The position numbers and the translations under genes are program-made. Positions 1 to 15,285 of a stretch of DNA of 64,000 nt are shown piece by piece. The stretch is from Ascidia mentula (Eukaryota; Chordata; Ascidiacea; Phlebobranchia; Ascidiidae): NCBI GenBank assembly GCA_947561715.1, contig OX387205.1, positions 5,399,001 through 5,463,000 on the forward strand, given 5' to 3'. The notes beneath the pieces were generated by a model. It saw only the letters and a program-made list of their open reading frames with translations. It had not been told where the DNA came from and ran no database searches. The first letter of the stretch is position 1; each line of letters begins with the position of its first letter.

Positions 1-3000
1 CAAAAAACAGTGGAGTTACTCTCAACACTAAACGCAAAAAACAGTGGAGATACTCTCAACACTAAACGCAAAAAACAGTGGAGATACTCTCAACACTAAA
101 CGCAAAAAAACAGTGGAGATACTCTCAACACTAAGCCCAAAAAACAGTGGAGATACTCTCAACACTAAACGCAAAAAACAGTGGAGATACTCTCAACACT
201 AAACGCAAAAAACAGTGGAGATACTCTCAACACTAAACGCAAAAAACAGTGGAGATACTCTCAGCACTAAGCCCAAAAAACAGTGGAGATACTCTCAACA
301 CTAAACGCAAAAAAACTGTAGAGATACTTTCAACACTAAACGCAAAAAACAGTGGAGATACTCTCAACACTAAGCCCAAAAAACAGTGGAGATACTCTCA
401 ACACTAAACGGAAAAAACAGTGGAGATACTCTCAACACTAAACGCAAAAAACAGTGGAGATACTCTCAACACTAAACGCAAAAAAAACAGTGGAGATACT
501 CACAACACTAAACGCAAAAAAACAGTGGAGATACTCACAACACTAAACGCAAAAAAACAGTGGAGATACTCACAACACTAAACGGAAAAAACAGTGGAGA
601 TACTCTCAACACTAAACGCAAAAAACAGTGGAGTTACTCTCAACACTAAACGCAAAAAAACAGTGGAGATACTCACAACACTAAACGGAAAAAACAGTGG
701 AGATACTCTCAACACTAAACGCAAAAAACAGTGGAGTTACTCTCAACACTAAGCCCAAAAAACAGTGGAGATACTCTCAACACTAAACGCAAAAAAACAG
801 TGGAGATACTTTCAACACTAAACGCAAAAAACAGTGGAGATACTCTCAACACTAAGCCCAAAAAACAGTGGAGATACTCTCAAAAATAAACGGAAAAAAC
901 AGTGGAGATACTCTCAACACTAAACGCAAAAAACAGTGGAGATACTCTCAACACTAAACGCAAAAAAAACAGTGGAGATACTCACAACACTAAACGCAAA
1001 AAAACAGTGGAGATACTCACAACATTAAACGCAAAAAACAGTGGAGTTACTCACAACACTAGACGGAAAAAACAGTGGAGATACTCTCAACACTAAACGC
1101 AAAAAACAGTGGAGATACTCTCAACACTAAACGCAAAAAACAGTGGAGATACTCTCAACACTAAACGCAAAAAACAGTGGAGTTACTCTCAACACTAAAC
1201 TCAAAAAACAGTGGAGATACTCTCAACACTAAATGCAAAAAACAGTGGAGATACTCTCAGCAATAAGCCCAAAAAACAGAGCTACTCTCAACACTAAACG
1301 CAAAAAACAGTGGAGATACTCTCAACACTAAACGCAAAAAACAGTGGAGATACTCTCAACACCAAACGCAAAAATACAGTGGAGATACTCTCAACAATAA
1401 GCCCAAAAAACAGTGGAGATACTCTCAACACTAAACGCAAAAAACAGTGGAGATACTCTCAACACTAAACGCAAAAAACAGTGGAGTTACTCTCAACACT
1501 AAGCCCAAAAAACAGTGGAGATACTCTCAACACTAAACGGAAAAAACAGTGGAGATACTCTCAACACTAAACACAAAAAACAGTGGAGATACTCTCAACA
1601 CTAAACGCAAAAAAACAGTGGAGATACTCTCAACACTAAACGCAAAAAACAGTGGAGATACTCTCAACACTAAACGCAAAAAACAGTGGAGATACTCTCA
1701 ACACTAAACGCAAAAAACAGTGGAGTTACTCTCAACACCAAACTCAAAAAACAGTGGAGATACTCTCAACACTAAACGCAAAAAACAGTGGAGTTACTCT
1801 CAACACCAAACTCAAAAAACAGTGGAGATACTCTCAACACTAAACGCAAAAAACAGTGGAGTTACTCTCAACACCAAACTCAAAAAACAGTGGAGTTACT
1901 CTCAACACTAAACGCAAAAAACAGTGGAGATACTCTCAACACTAAACGCAAAAAACAGTGGAGATACTCTCAGCACTAAGCCCAAAAAACAGTGGAGATA
2001 CTCTCAACACTAAACGCAAAAAACAGTGGAGATACTCTCAACACTAAACGCAAAAATCAGTGGAGATACTCTCAACACTAAACGGAAAAAACAGTGGAGA
2101 TACTCTCAACACTAAACGGAAAAAACAGTGGAGATACTCTCAACACTAAACGCAAAAAACAGTGGAGATACTCTCAACACTAAACGCAAAAAACAGTGGA
2201 GATACTCTCAACACTAAACGCAAAAAACAGTGGAGATACTCTCAACACCAAACGCAAAAATACAGTGGAGATACTCTCAACAATAAGCCCAAAAAACTGT
2301 GGAGATACTCTCAACACTAAACGCAAAAAACAGTGGAGATACTCTCAACACTAAACGCAAAAAACAGTGGAGTTACTCTCAACACTAAGCCCAAAAAACA
2401 GTGGAGATACTCTCAACACTAAACGGAAAAAACAGTGGAGATACTCTCAACACTAAACACAAAAAACAGTGGAGATACTCTCAACACTAAACGCAAAAAA
2501 ACAGTGGAGATACTCTCAACACTAAACGCAAAAAACAGTGGAGATACTCTCAACACTAAACGCAAAAAACAGTGGAGTTACTCTCAACACCAAACTCAAA
2601 AAACAGTGGAGATACTCTCAACACTAAACGCAAAAAACAGTGGAGATACTCTCAACACTAAACGCAAAAAACAGTGGAGTTACTCTCAACACCAAACTCA
2701 AAAAACAGTGGAGATACTCTCAACACTAAACGCAAAAAACAGTGGAGATACTCTCAACACTAAACGCAAAAAACAGTTGAGATACTCTCAGCACTAAGCC
2801 CAAAAAACAGTGGAGATACTCTCAACACTAAACGCAAAAAACAGTGGAGATACTCTCAACACTAAACGCAAAAAACAGTGGAGATACTCTCAACACTAAA
2901 CGCAAAAAACAGTGGAGATACTCTCAACACTAAACGCAAAAAAACAGTGGAGATACTCTCAACAATAAGCCCAAAAAACAGTGGAGATACTCTCAACACT

Positions 3001-6000
3001 AAACGCAAAAAACAGTGGAGTTACTCTCAACACTAAACGCAAAAAACAGTGGAGATACTCTCAACACTAAACGCAAAAAACAGTGGAGATACTCTCAACA
3101 CTAAACGCAAAAAACAGTGGAGATAAACGCAAAAAACAGTGGAGATACTCTCAGCACTAAGCCCAAAAAACAGTGGAGATACTCTCAACACTAAACGCAA
3201 AAAAACTGTAGAGATACTTTCAACACTAAACGCAAAAATCTGTGGAGATACTCTCAACACTAAGCCCAAAAAACAGTGGAGATACTCTCAACACTAAACG
3301 GAAAAAACAGTGGAGATACTCTCAACACTAAACGCAAAAAACAGTGGAGATACTCTCAACACTAAACGCAAAAAAAACAGTGGAGATACTCACAACACTA
3401 AACGCAAAAAAACAGTGGAGATACTCACAACATTAAACGCAAAAAACAGTGGAGTTACTCACAACACTAAACGCAAAAAACAGTGGAGATACTCTCAACA
3501 CTAAACGCAAAAAACAGTGGAGTTACTCTCAACACTAAGCCCAAAAAACAGTGGAGATACTCACAACACTAAACGCAAAAAAACAGTGGAGATACTCACA
3601 ACATTAAACGCAAAAAACAGTGGAGATACTCTCAACACTAAACGCAAAAAACAGTGGAGATACTCTCAACACTAAACGCAAAAAAACAGTGGAGTTACTC
3701 TCAACACTAAGCCCAAAAAACAGTGGAGATACTCTCAACACTAAACGGAAAAAACAGTGGAGATACTCTCAACACTAAACACAAAAAACAGTGGAGATAC
3801 TCTCAACACTAAACGCAAAAAAACAGTGGAGATACTCTCAACACTAAACGCAAAAAACAGTGGAGATACTCTCAACACTAAACGCAAAAAACAGTGGAGA
3901 TACTCTCAACACTAAACGCAAAAAACAGTGGAGTTACTCTCAACACCAAACTCAAAAAACAGTGGAGATACTCTCAACACTAAACGCAAAAAACAGTGGA
4001 GTTACTCTCAACACCAAACTCAAAAAACAGTGGAGATACTCTCAACACTAAACGCAAAAAACAGTGGAGTTACTCTCAACACCAAACTCAAAAAACAGTG
4101 GAGTTACTCTCAACACTAAACGCAAAAAACAGTGGAGATACTCTCAACACTAAACGCAAAAAACAGTGGAGATACTCTCAGCACTAAGCCCAAAAAACAG
4201 TGGAGATACTCTCAACACTAAACGCAAAAAACAGTGGAGATACTCTCAACACTAAACGCAAAAATCAGTGGAGATACTCTCAACACTAAACGGAAAAAAC
4301 AGTGGAGATACTCTCAACACTAAACGCAAAAAACAGTGGAGATACTCTCAACACTAAACGCAAAAAACAGTGGAGATACTCTCAACACTAAACGCAAAAA
4401 ACAGTGGAGATACTCTCAACACCAAACGCAAAAATACAGTGGAGATACTCTCAACAATAAGCCCAAAAAACTGTGGAGATACTCTCAACACTAAACGCAA
4501 AAAACAGTGGAGATACTCTCAACACTAAACGCAAAAAACAGTGGAGTTACTCTCAACACTAAGCCCAAAAAACAGTGGAGATACTCTCAACACTAAACGG
4601 AAAAAACAGTGGAGATACTCTCAACACTAAACACAAAAAACAGTGGAGATACTCTCAACACTAAACGCAAAAAAACAGTGGAGATACTCTCAACACTAAA
4701 CGCAAAAAACAGTGGAGATACTCTCAACACTAAACGCAAAAAACAGTGGAGATACTCTCAACACTAAACGCAAAAAACAGTGGAGTTACTCTCAACACCA
4801 AACTCAAAAAACAGTGGAGATACTCTCAACACTAAACGCAAAAAACAGTGGAGATACTCTCAACACTAAACGCAAAAAACAGTGGAGTTACTCTCAACAC
4901 CAAACTCAAAAAACAGTGGAGATACTCTCAACACTAAACGCAAAAAACAGTGGAGATACTCTCAACACTAAACGCAAAAAACAGTTGAGATACTCTCAGC
5001 ACTAAGCCCAAAAAACAGTGGAGATACTCTCAACACTAAACGCAAAAAACAGTGGAGATACTCTCAACACTAAACGCAAAAAACAGTGGAGATACTCTCA
5101 ACACTAAACGCAAAAAACAGTGGAGATACTCTCAACACTAAACGCAAAAAAACAGTGGAGATACTCTCAACAATAAGCCCAAAAAACAGTGGAGATACTC
5201 TCAACACTAAACGCAAAAAACAGTGGAGTTACTCTCAACACTAAACGCAAAAAACAGTGGAGATACTCTCAACACTAAACGCAAAAAACAGTGGAGATAC
5301 TCTCAACACTAAACGCAAAAAACAGTGGAGATAAACGCAAAAAACAGTGGAGATACTCTCAGCACTAAGCCCAAAAAACAGTGGAGATACTCTCAACACT
5401 AAACGCAAAAAAACTGTAGAGATACTTTCAACACTAAACGCAAAAATCTGTGGAGATACTCTCAACACTAAGCCCAAAAAACAGTGGAGATACTCTCAAC
5501 ACTAAACGGAAAAAACAGTGGAGATACTCTCAACACTAAACGCAAAAAACAGTGGAGATACTCTCAACACTAAACGCAAAAAAAACAGTGGAGATACTCA
5601 CAACACTAAACGCAAAAAAACAGTGGAGATACTCACAACATTAAACGCAAAAAACAGTGGAGTTACTCACAACACTAGACGGAAAAAACAGTGGAGATAC
5701 TCTCAACACTAAACGCAAAAAACAGTGGAGATACTCTCAACACTAAACGCAAAAAACAGTGGAGATACTCTCAACACTAAACGCAAAAAACAGTGGAGTT
5801 ACTCTCAACACTAAACTCAAAAAACAGTGGAGATACTCTCAACACTAAATGCAAAAAACAGTGGAGATACTCTCAGCAATAAGCCCAAAAAACAGAGTTA
5901 CTCTCAACACTAAACGCAAAAAACAGTGGAGATACTCTCAACACTAAACGCAAAAAACAGTGGAGATACTCTCAACACCAAACGCAAAAATACAGTGGAG

Positions 6001-9000
6001 ATACTCTCAACAATAAGCCCAAAAAACAGTGGAGATACTCTCAACACTAAACGCAAAAAACAGTGGAGATACTCTCAACACTAAACGCAAAAAACAGTGG
6101 AGTTACTCTCAACACTAAGCCCAAAAAACAGTGGAGATACTCTCAACACTAAACGGAAAAAACAGTGGAGATACTCTCAACACTAAACACAAAAAACAGT
6201 GGAGATACTCTCAACACTAAACGCAAAAAAACAGTGGAGATACTCTCAACACTAAACGCAAAAAACAGTGGAGATACTCTCAACACTAAACGCAAAAAAC
6301 AGTGGAGATACTCTCAACACTAAACGCAAAAAACAGTGGAGTTACTCTCAACACCAAACTCAAAAAACAGTGGAGATACTCTCAACACTAAACGCAAAAA
6401 ACAGTGGAGATACTCTCAACACTAAACGCAAAAAACAGTGGAGTTACTCTCAACACCAAACTCAAAAAACAGTGGAGATACTCTCAACACTAAACGCAAA
6501 AAACAGTGGAGATACTCTCAACACTAAACGCAAAAAACAGTTGAGATACTCTCAGCACTAAGCCCAAAAAACAGTGGAGATACTCTCAACACTAAACGCA
6601 AAAAACAGTGGAGATACTCTCAACACTAAACGCAAAAAACAGTGGAGATACTCTCAACACTAAACGCAAAAAACAGTGGAGATACTCTCAACACTAAACG
6701 CAAAAAAACAGTGGAGATACTCTCAACAATAAGCCCAAAAAACAGTGGAGATACTCTCAACACTAAACGCAAAAAACAGTGGAGATACTCTCAACACTAA
6801 ACGCAAAAAAACAGTGGAGATACTCTCAACAATAAGCCCAAAAAACAGTGGAGATACTCTCAACACTAAACGCAAAAAACAGTGGAGATACTCTCAACAC
6901 TAAACGCAAAAAAACAGTGGAGATACTCTCAACAATAAGCCCAAAAAACAGTGGAGATACTCTCAACACTAAACGCAAAAAACAGTGGAGATACTCTCAA
7001 CACTAAACGCAAAAAAACAGTGGAGATACTCTCAACAATAAGCCCAAAAAACAGTGGAGATACTCTCAACACCAAACGCAAAAAACAGTGGAGATACTCT
7101 CAACACTAAACGCAAAAAAACAGTGGAGATACTCTCAACAATAAGCCCAAAAAACAGTGGAGATACTCTCAACACTAAACGCAAAAAAACAGTGGAGATA
7201 CTCTCAACACTAAACGCAAAAAACAGTGGAGATACTCTCAACACTAAACGCAAAAAACAGTGGAGATACTCTCAGCACTAAGCCCAAAAAACAGTGGAGA
7301 TACTCTCAACACTAAACGCAAAAAAACTGTAGAGATACTTTCAACACTAAACGCAAAAAACAGTGGAGATACTCTCAACACTAAGCCCAAAAAACAGTGG
7401 AGATACTCTCAACACTAAACGGAAAAAACAGTGGAGATACTCTCAACACTAAACGCAAAAAACAGTGGAGATACTCTCAACACTAAACGCAAAAATCAGT
7501 GGAGATACTCTCAACACTAAACGCCAAAAACAGTGGAGATACTCTCAACACTAAACGCAAAAAACAGTGGAGTTACTCTCAACACCAAACTCAAAAAACA
7601 GTGGAGATACTCTCAACACTAAACGCAAAAAACAGTGGAGATACTCTCAACACTCAGCCCAAAAAACAGTGGAGATACTCTCAACACTAAACGGAAAAAA
7701 GCAGTGGAGATACTCTCAACACTAAACGCAAAAAACAGTGGAGATACTCTCAACACTAAACGCAAAAAACAGTGGAGATACTCTCAGCACTAAGCCCATA
7801 AAACAGTTGAGATACTCTCAACAGTAAACGCAAAAAAACTGTGGAGATACTTTCAACACTAAACCCAAATAACAGTGGAGATACTCTCAACACTAAGCCC
7901 AAAAAACAGTGGAGATACTCTCAACACTAAACGGAAAAAACAGTGGAGATACTCTCAACACTAAACGCAAAAAACAGTGGAGATACTCTCAACACTAAAC
8001 GCAAAAAACAGTGGAGATACTCTCAACACTAAACGGAAAAAAACAGTGGAGATACTCACAACACTAAACGCAAAAAACAGTGGAGTTACTCACAACACTA
8101 AACGGAAAAAACAGTGGAGATACTCTCAACACTAAACGCAAAAAACAGTGGAGATACTCTCAACACTAAACGCAAAAAACAGTGAAGATACTCTCAACAC
8201 TAAACGCAAAAAACAGTGGAGTTACTCTCAACACTAAACGCAAAAAACAGTGGAGATACTCTCAACACTAAACGCAAAAAAACTGTGGAGATACTTTCAA
8301 CACTAAACGCAGAAAACAGTGGAGTTACTCTCAACACTAAGCCCCAAAAACAGTGGAGATACTCTCAACACTAAACGGAAAAAACAGTGGAGATACTCTC
8401 AACACTAAACGCAAAAAACAGTGGAGATACTCTCAACACTAAACGCAAAAAACAGTGGAGATACTCTCAGCACTAAGCCCAAAAAACAGTGGAGATACTC
8501 TCAACACTAAACGCAAAAAAAACAGTGGAGATACTCTCAACACTAAACGCAAAAAACAGTGAAGATACTCTCAACACTAAACGCAAAAAAACAGTGGAGA
8601 TACTCTCAACACTCAGCCCAAAAAACAGTGGAGATACTCTCAACACTAAACGGAAAAAAACAGTGGAGATACTCTCAACACTAAACGCAAAAAACAGTGG
8701 AGATACTCTCAACACTAAACGCAAAAAACAGTGGAGTTACTCTCAACACTAAACGCAAAAAACAGTGGAGATACTCTCAACACTAAACGCAAAAAACAGT
8801 GGAGATACTCTCAACACTAAACACAAAAAAACAGTGGAGATACTCTCAACAATAAGCCCAAAAAACAGTGGAGATACTCTCAACACTAAACGCAAAAAAA
8901 CAGTGGAGATACTCTCAACACTAAACGCAAAAAACAGTGGAGATACTCTCAACACTAAACGCAAAAAACAGTGGAGATACTCTCAGCACTAAGCCCAAAA

Positions 9001-11780
9001 AACAGTGGAGATACTCTCAACACTAAACGCAAAAAAACTGTAGAGATACTTTCAACACTAAACGCAAAAAACAGTGGAGATACTCTCAACACTAAGCCCA
9101 AAAAACAGTGGAGATACTCTCAACACTAAACGGAAAAAACAGTGGAGATACTCTCAACACTAAACGGAAAAATCAGTGGAGATACTCTCAACACTAAACG
9201 CAAAAAACAGTGGAGATACTCTCAACACTAAACGCAAAAAAAACAGTGGAGATACTCACAACACTAAACGCAAAAAAACAGTGGAGATACTCACAACACT
9301 AAACGCAAAAAACAGTGGAGTTACTCACAACACTAAACGGAAAAAACAGTGGAGATACTCTCAACACTAAACGCAAAAAACAGTGGAGATACTCTCAACA
9401 CTAAACGCAAAAAACAGTGGAGATACTCTCAACACTAAACGCAAAAAACAGTGGAGTTTCTCTCAACACTAAACTCAAAAAACAGTGGAGATACTCTCAA
9501 CACTAAACGCAAAAAAACTGTGGAGATACTTTCAACACTAAACGCAAAAAACAGTGGAGTTACTCTCAACACTAAGCCCAAAAATCAGTGGAGATACTCT
9601 CAACACTAAACGCAAAAAACAGTGGAGATACTCTCAACACTAAACGCAAAAAACAGTGGAGATACTCTCAACACTAAACGCAAAAAAAACAGTGGAGATA
9701 CTCACAACACTAAACGCAAAAAAACAGTGGAGATACTCACAACACTAAACGCAAAAAAACAGTGGAGTTACTCTCAACACTAAGCCCAAAAAACTGTGGA
9801 GATACTCTCAACACTAAACCCAAAAAAACAGTGGAGATACTCTCAACACTAAACCCAAAAAAACAGTGGAGATACTCTCAACACTAAACGCAAAAAAACA
9901 GTGGAGATACTCTCAACACTAAGCCCAAAAAACAGTGGAGATACTCTCAACACTAAACGCAAAAAACAGTGGAGATACTCTCAACACTAAACGCAAAAAA
10001 CAGTGGAGATACTCTCAACACTAAGCCCAAAAAACAGTGGAGATACTTTCAGCACTAAGCCCACAAAACAGTGGAGATACTCTCAACAGTAAACGCAAAA
10101 AAACTGTGGAGATACTTTCAACACTAAACCCAAAAAACAGTGGAGATACTCTCAACACTAAGCCCAAAAAACAGTGGAGATACTCTCAACACTAAACGGA
10201 AAAAACAGTGGAGATACTCTCAACACTAAACGCAAAAAACAGTGGAGATACTCTCAACACTAAACGCAAAAAACAGTGGAGATACTCTCAACACTAAACG
10301 GAAAAAAAACAGTGGAGATACTCACAACACTAAACGCAAAAAAACAGTGGAGATACTCACAACACTAAACGCAAAAAACAGTGGAGTTACTCACAACACT
10401 AAACGGAAAAAACAGTGGAGATACTCTCAACACTAAACGCAAAAAACAGTGGAGATACTCTCAACACTAAACGCAAAAAACAGTGGAGATACTCTCAACA
10501 CTAAACGCAAAAAACAGTGGAGTTACTCTCAACACTAAACGCAAAAAACAGTGGAGATACTCTCAACACTAAACGCAAAAAAACTGTGGAGATACTTTCA
10601 ACACTAAACGCAAAAAACAGTGGAGTTACTCTCAACACTAAGCCCAAAAAACTGTGGAGATACTCTCAACACTAAACGGAAAAAACAGTGGAGATACTCT
10701 CAACACTAAACGCAAAAAACAGTGGAGATACTCTCAACACTAAACGGAAAAAACAGTGGAGATACTCTCAACACTAAACGCAAAAAACAGTGGAGATACT
10801 CTCAACACTAAACGCAAAAAACAGTGGAGATACTCTCAACACTAAACGCAAAAAAAACAGTGGAGATACTCACAACACTAAACGCAAAAAAACAGTGGAG
10901 ATACTCACAACACTAAACGCAAAAAAACAGTGGAGTTACTCTCAACACTAAGCCCAAAAAACTGTGGAGATACTCTCAACACTAAACCCAAAAAAACAGT
11001 GGAGATACTCTCAACACGAAACCCAAAAAAACAGTGGAGATACTCTCAACACTAAACGCAAAAAAACAGTGGAGATACTTTCAACACTAAACGCAAAAAA
11101 CAGTGGAGTTACTCTCAACACTAAGCCCAAAAAACAGTGGAGTACTCTCAACAGTAAACGGAAAAAACAGTGGAGATACTCTCAACACTAACCGAAAAAA
11201 ACAGTTGAGATACTCTCAACACTAAACGCAAAAAACAGTGGAGATACTCTCAACACTAAACGCAAAAAACAGTGGAGTTACTCTCAACACTAAGCCCAAA
11301 AAACAGTGGAGTACTCTCAACACTAAACGCAAAAAAACAGTGGAGATACTTTCAACACTAAACGCAAAAAACAGTGGAGTTACTCTCAACACTAAGCCCA
11401 AAAAACAGTGGAGTACTCTCAACACTAAACGGAAAAAACAGTGGAGATACTCACAACACTAAACGCAAAAAAACAGTGGAGATACTCACAACACTAGACT
11501 CAAAAAACAGTGGAGATACTCACAACACTAGACGCAAAAACAGTGGAGATACTCACAACACTAAACGCAAAAAACAGTGGAGATACTCTCAACACTAAAC
11601 GCCTAAAAACAGTGGAGATACTCTCAACACTAAACGCAAAAAACAGTGGAGATACTCTTAACACTAAACCCAAAAAAATAGTGGAGATACTCTCAACACT
11701 AAACCCAAAAAATAGTGGAGATACTCTCAACACTAAACGCAAAAAAACAGTGGAGATACTCTCAACACTAAACGCAAAAA
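1..11780. repeat. 34-bp tandem minisatellite array, left end outside window
   Basis: About 345 head-to-tail copies of a 34-bp unit, roughly A6-7 followed by CAGTGGAGATACTCTCAACA and CTAAACGC. Variants include AAGCCC for AAACGC, GTTACT for GATACT, CTCACAACA for CTCTCAACA, and A-run lengths of 5 to 8. The array starts mid-unit at position 1 and ends near 11,780, where unique sequence takes over. Blocks recur at fixed offsets: 3,033-3,504 matches 5,241-5,712, and 1,652-1,979 matches 3,860-4,187, both 2,208 bp apart, so there is a higher-order repeat of about 65 units. Open frames of up to 120 codons on both strands are by-products of the repeat (34 is not a multiple of 3) and are not genes. Confidence 0.97.
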
Positions 11781-12800
11781 TGTTGAAAGTCCCGGACCAA
11801 GTCTAACTATGGATTACTATAGCAACGACCAATAACTAAGATTCCATTTTCGTGAGAGACAAAATATCGGTCATTGCTTAATACTCACGACATTTAGAAA
11901 TATGTCACCTCATTTAAATAATGCTATAAAAAACATAATTTAAATGACGAATTTTTCTAAATAAAACAGTGAAGTAACTGCCAGTTTTTGACACAAGTGC
12001 TCTGAAACAAATTGTGCCTAATCTGTCGTTCCAAAACTTACTAAAAAAATGATGAGTGAAAGCTAAATCTCATTATTGTATTGAACACAGAATCAGCCTT
12101 GAATGTTGAAAGTTACAGACGCCTGCTTGAATAACTCTTTTCCTGTGTTGCTTTCTGATGGCACAACACTTTGCTGTCTGTCTGTCATATTTCTTAAGGA
12201 GATGCTCTATATCGTTAAAGACTAAGTTAATCACGTCAATATATGTTTAACTCTTTACAAAAACATCAATATATTATATTTGGGTGACCTCACTAACTTT
12301 GCGAAACACTGGAACACTAGACTTGTTACATGTTTACCTATTAGTATGAGCACAATAAGTTAAACGAAGTTTGCGTCTTTCAGCAAATTACCAAGGCCTC
12401 CATCATGCAGTCATCCACGACTTTTAACATTCAATTCATTGCACGTTGCTCGCAAAAACCCTGAGCTGGCTCCACGTAGGCTATCATCCGTAAACCACTC
12501 CATTCAACCACTAACCCTGCGTTCAACGAAATTGCGGAACCAAACAAAGGCACCCATGATACATGATACGACTAAACTAGCTCAGGGTTGTTTTGAGGCA
12601 GAGTCAGACTTTGATATTAAAAGTTACGGTTGACTGCTTGAATGAAACGTCGCCTGTGTTACCTTTGTCTGCTGTGCGTTTGCTTAACGCCGTCGTCACG
12701 TCCGCGCAACAAAAATAAGATAGCGCAACATGTCGCTGTCTGTCACGAATCCAGATATATTGTAGAAACTGTTTTCTTTAAGATATGCTTTATAACGTTT
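11781..12800. repeat. Non-coding flank made of dispersed repeat copies
   Basis: No gene is visible here. The stretch 11,781-11,955 (starting GTTGAAAGTCCCGGACC) recurs at 51,428-51,600. The stretch 12,333-12,560 recurs at 49,475-49,690 and 51,615-51,800. The stretch 12,603-12,790 resembles 52,499-52,700. These are copies of one or more interspersed elements of unknown class; I see no clear terminal repeats, A-box or reverse transcriptase in them. Confidence 0.6.
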
Positions 12801-13021
12801 ACAAACCATTATTTACGTCCATGTATGTTTGACTCTTTACAAAACAATATACTGTATTAGTACTTTACATTTGGTTGTCCTTTGTGAATTACTGGATGGC
12901 GAGACTTGTTGCATGTTTACCCTGGCAAAGGATATTTTAACTTGTGATTGCTGGTTTACAGTGATGAACACAATCTTGGTTTAATCATAGAAAGGTTAAA
13001 GCTTGTTGTTCATATTTACAG

Positions 13022-13339
13022 AACTGGTCACCAAACCAACCATGGGATAGGGACCAGACCCATTGGTAAGTGAGGATATTTTGTTGGGAAACTAACATAA
13101 AACCTCCAGGTTATATCGTGTGGTTTAAAGTTAATGTTACAGAGGATAGAGATGTAACGTACATAGTTCCACAAACCATTCCATCAACCAACCAACACCA
13201 ACCTATAAACAACCAACACAAACCACCCAGAAACACCAACCACGACTATGACGTCATAAAGCAAAATGAATACGTAAACAAGAATGTGGGAAACACTTCC
13301 ATGACTGGGGGTGAAAGTTCGTACATGAAAGTCGAATAA
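13022..13339 (+). pseudogene. CTLR class I remnant: last two exons only
   Basis: Two exons match the 3' end of the class I lectin-like receptor genes: a 44-bp juxtamembrane exon (13,022-13,065, donor GTAAGT) and the tail exon (13,110-13,339, ending in TAA). The tail keeps the motifs YIVP, YDVI, YVNK and YMKV. No lectin, stalk or transmembrane exons are found upstream; the sequence before it is repeat DNA. It is therefore a 3' fragment left by a duplication or deletion, although the tail frame itself is still open. It lies nearest the minisatellite and may mark the edge of the cluster. Confidence 0.75.
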
Positions 13340-14245
13340 TTTGTTGCCATTCTTTTAATCAATATATATTAAAAAAAACATCTTGGTTGGATGATCAAGT
13401 AGCAATCTAGGCCAGTCCTAGGTATCACTTTTTTAAGCTGTATTTACGTACTAAGGTTTTGTATATGGGCACCCTGCTCAACTATAAATAAATAATTTTG
13501 TCGAATTATTTATAAATGAGCAAGGTGCCCACAGTTGTTGTATACTCTGTCCCCGACGTTGTTTGTTATGTCCTGGTTTCTTGTTCGTATTTCTGGTTAT
13601 GTTATGTAAGTTACTTGTATATCCACGAACTTCTATGTCGCTTTGTAACATCAGGAAATATCAATTATCGTATATAAGGTTGTGGGTGTGTGATGTTGTT
13701 ATCTTGTGATGTTGTGATTACAAGATAGGGTGGAAATCAATTGATGTGATAATAACTACACTGATAGACTTGATCCAACTTGTACATCTACATGGCGTGT
13801 TATTGCATTGGGAACAGTTTGCCAAAGAAAACTGCTTTCCCAAATAACAATAGCAGAAAGCACCTTGTGACGAAACAAGTGGTAATAAAGGTACAAAGAA
13901 TCTGCTTGGGATTGACAATAAAGAATAGCAATAACAGAAAGTTACACACACCGCCACCAACCGACTGATCAATACCACGGAACCAGAGGAAGATGAACCA
14001 GCAACAACCAGGTTACACAAGCAGTCATTTCGGCTTACCATGGCTTGTATCAGTCTGCGGAGACCGTGAATATCAAACGAAGTCCATGAATACAATAGAT
14101 TGACTTCACACTAAAGAATTTCTACCGCAAATACTATTTTGTTTCACCTATAATTCCATGTGATCTCCAAAACGCATTTTTTCTACTTAAGGGCACTCTC
14201 AGCAACTGTGTATGTGTTTGTTTGCACAAAAATTTCCACCACAAA
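13340..14245. other. Intergenic, no gene seen
   Basis: AT-rich sequence following the class I tail remnant. It includes 3'-flank sequence shared with the other class I copies (for example GTTGTGGGTGTGTGATGTTG, also near 18,850). Short open frames on both strands have no recognisable domain, signal peptide or splice context. Confidence 0.5.
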
Positions 14246-14249
14246 TAAA

Positions 14250-14440
14250 TGGTACTTCACATTACTCAACTCTAGACCACCTCCACCACACAAACTCACG
14301 CGAACAAACTTATAACACGGAAGCACGTGGGTACAACAATGACGTAGAAGCACCACGTCATACTAACTGTAATGGTGCTCAACAATTATCAAAACATCAC
14401 GTGACTGCATTAGTGCAGAAAATAACGCCTACCCAGGTCT
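14250..14440 (+). pseudogene. CTLR class II tail exon relic
   Basis: In one frame this stretch reads like the end of the class II receptor tail, with DHLHHT, then QTYNTEARGYN, then a region matching CNGAEQ. The rest of the tail exon and all other exons are missing, and the terminal YAIV motif is replaced by unrelated sequence. It is a fossil of a class II gene between two class I copies. Confidence 0.65.
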
Positions 14441-15285
14441 TTAGGACGCGTCACTAATCACGTGACGCCTACTACCACGACTGTTGATTCACAACTTGGT
14501 TTATTTGGTGAAAACAATCATCCAAAAATAACAGAAGGTCACCTGATCGCCCTCTAATGTTGGTTTTAAACATTGCTCTATGAGCTAAAAAGAATGGAGA
14601 GTCATCTCATTGTCCAACCATAATCATCTGAGAGGAGCGAAACGAGAGAAGATGGCGCTAGGATTTAAATTCAACATGCGGTCATTTAGTCCCCCCTGAA
14701 CCATGAAGCGCGGCATATCACAACACGTGGACACTTAAGACAGGTGAAAGAACTAAAAATAAAGGGAAAGTGTCGAACAATATTGAGCTGCATATGGTGT
14801 GCATTGATCGTCATATATGGTCTCATTCACCACCTGGATTGATGAGATCTGATTCGACGAAACACTCTACATTACTGATTGCAGTAGAATGATAATTTTA
14901 TGGGTCTATGTCTTCTGGTTGTAAGATTGAACTAAATTATTTATAAAACTGTGACCATCCAGGATATTCATCTATAGATTAATTTACAAAATGAAAACTT
15001 CGACAACTAATTATGTCCAAAGTACGTAAATATGGATTTAATTCACGGTTGAAGAACGCAAGGCGGTTGCGTCAGTGTTCGCCTCAGCGCAAAAACAGCG
15101 ACATTTTGTTGCCAAATTATGTTTTACGGTAGTTACAACAGCATAAGCATCTACATCAATTCCATCCTAAATAAATACAATATATAAAAGTATCCCAATT
15201 AATGACTTATAAGTAAAAAGGAATTTAGGATGATTTCAGACCCGAAACCCAAGCTCATTGTCGTTACAATCGCATACAACAGTCG
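14441..15285. other. Intergenic, no gene seen
   Basis: No conserved exon, RNA gene or clear repeat end was found in this stretch. It precedes the upstream module of the 15.9-kb pseudogene. Confidence 0.45.

Noticed and set aside
1-11780. Array resembling CRISPR or a repetitive protein gene
   Set aside because: Units are directly adjacent with no unique spacers, and the 34-bp length moves through all frames, so stops recur in every frame.
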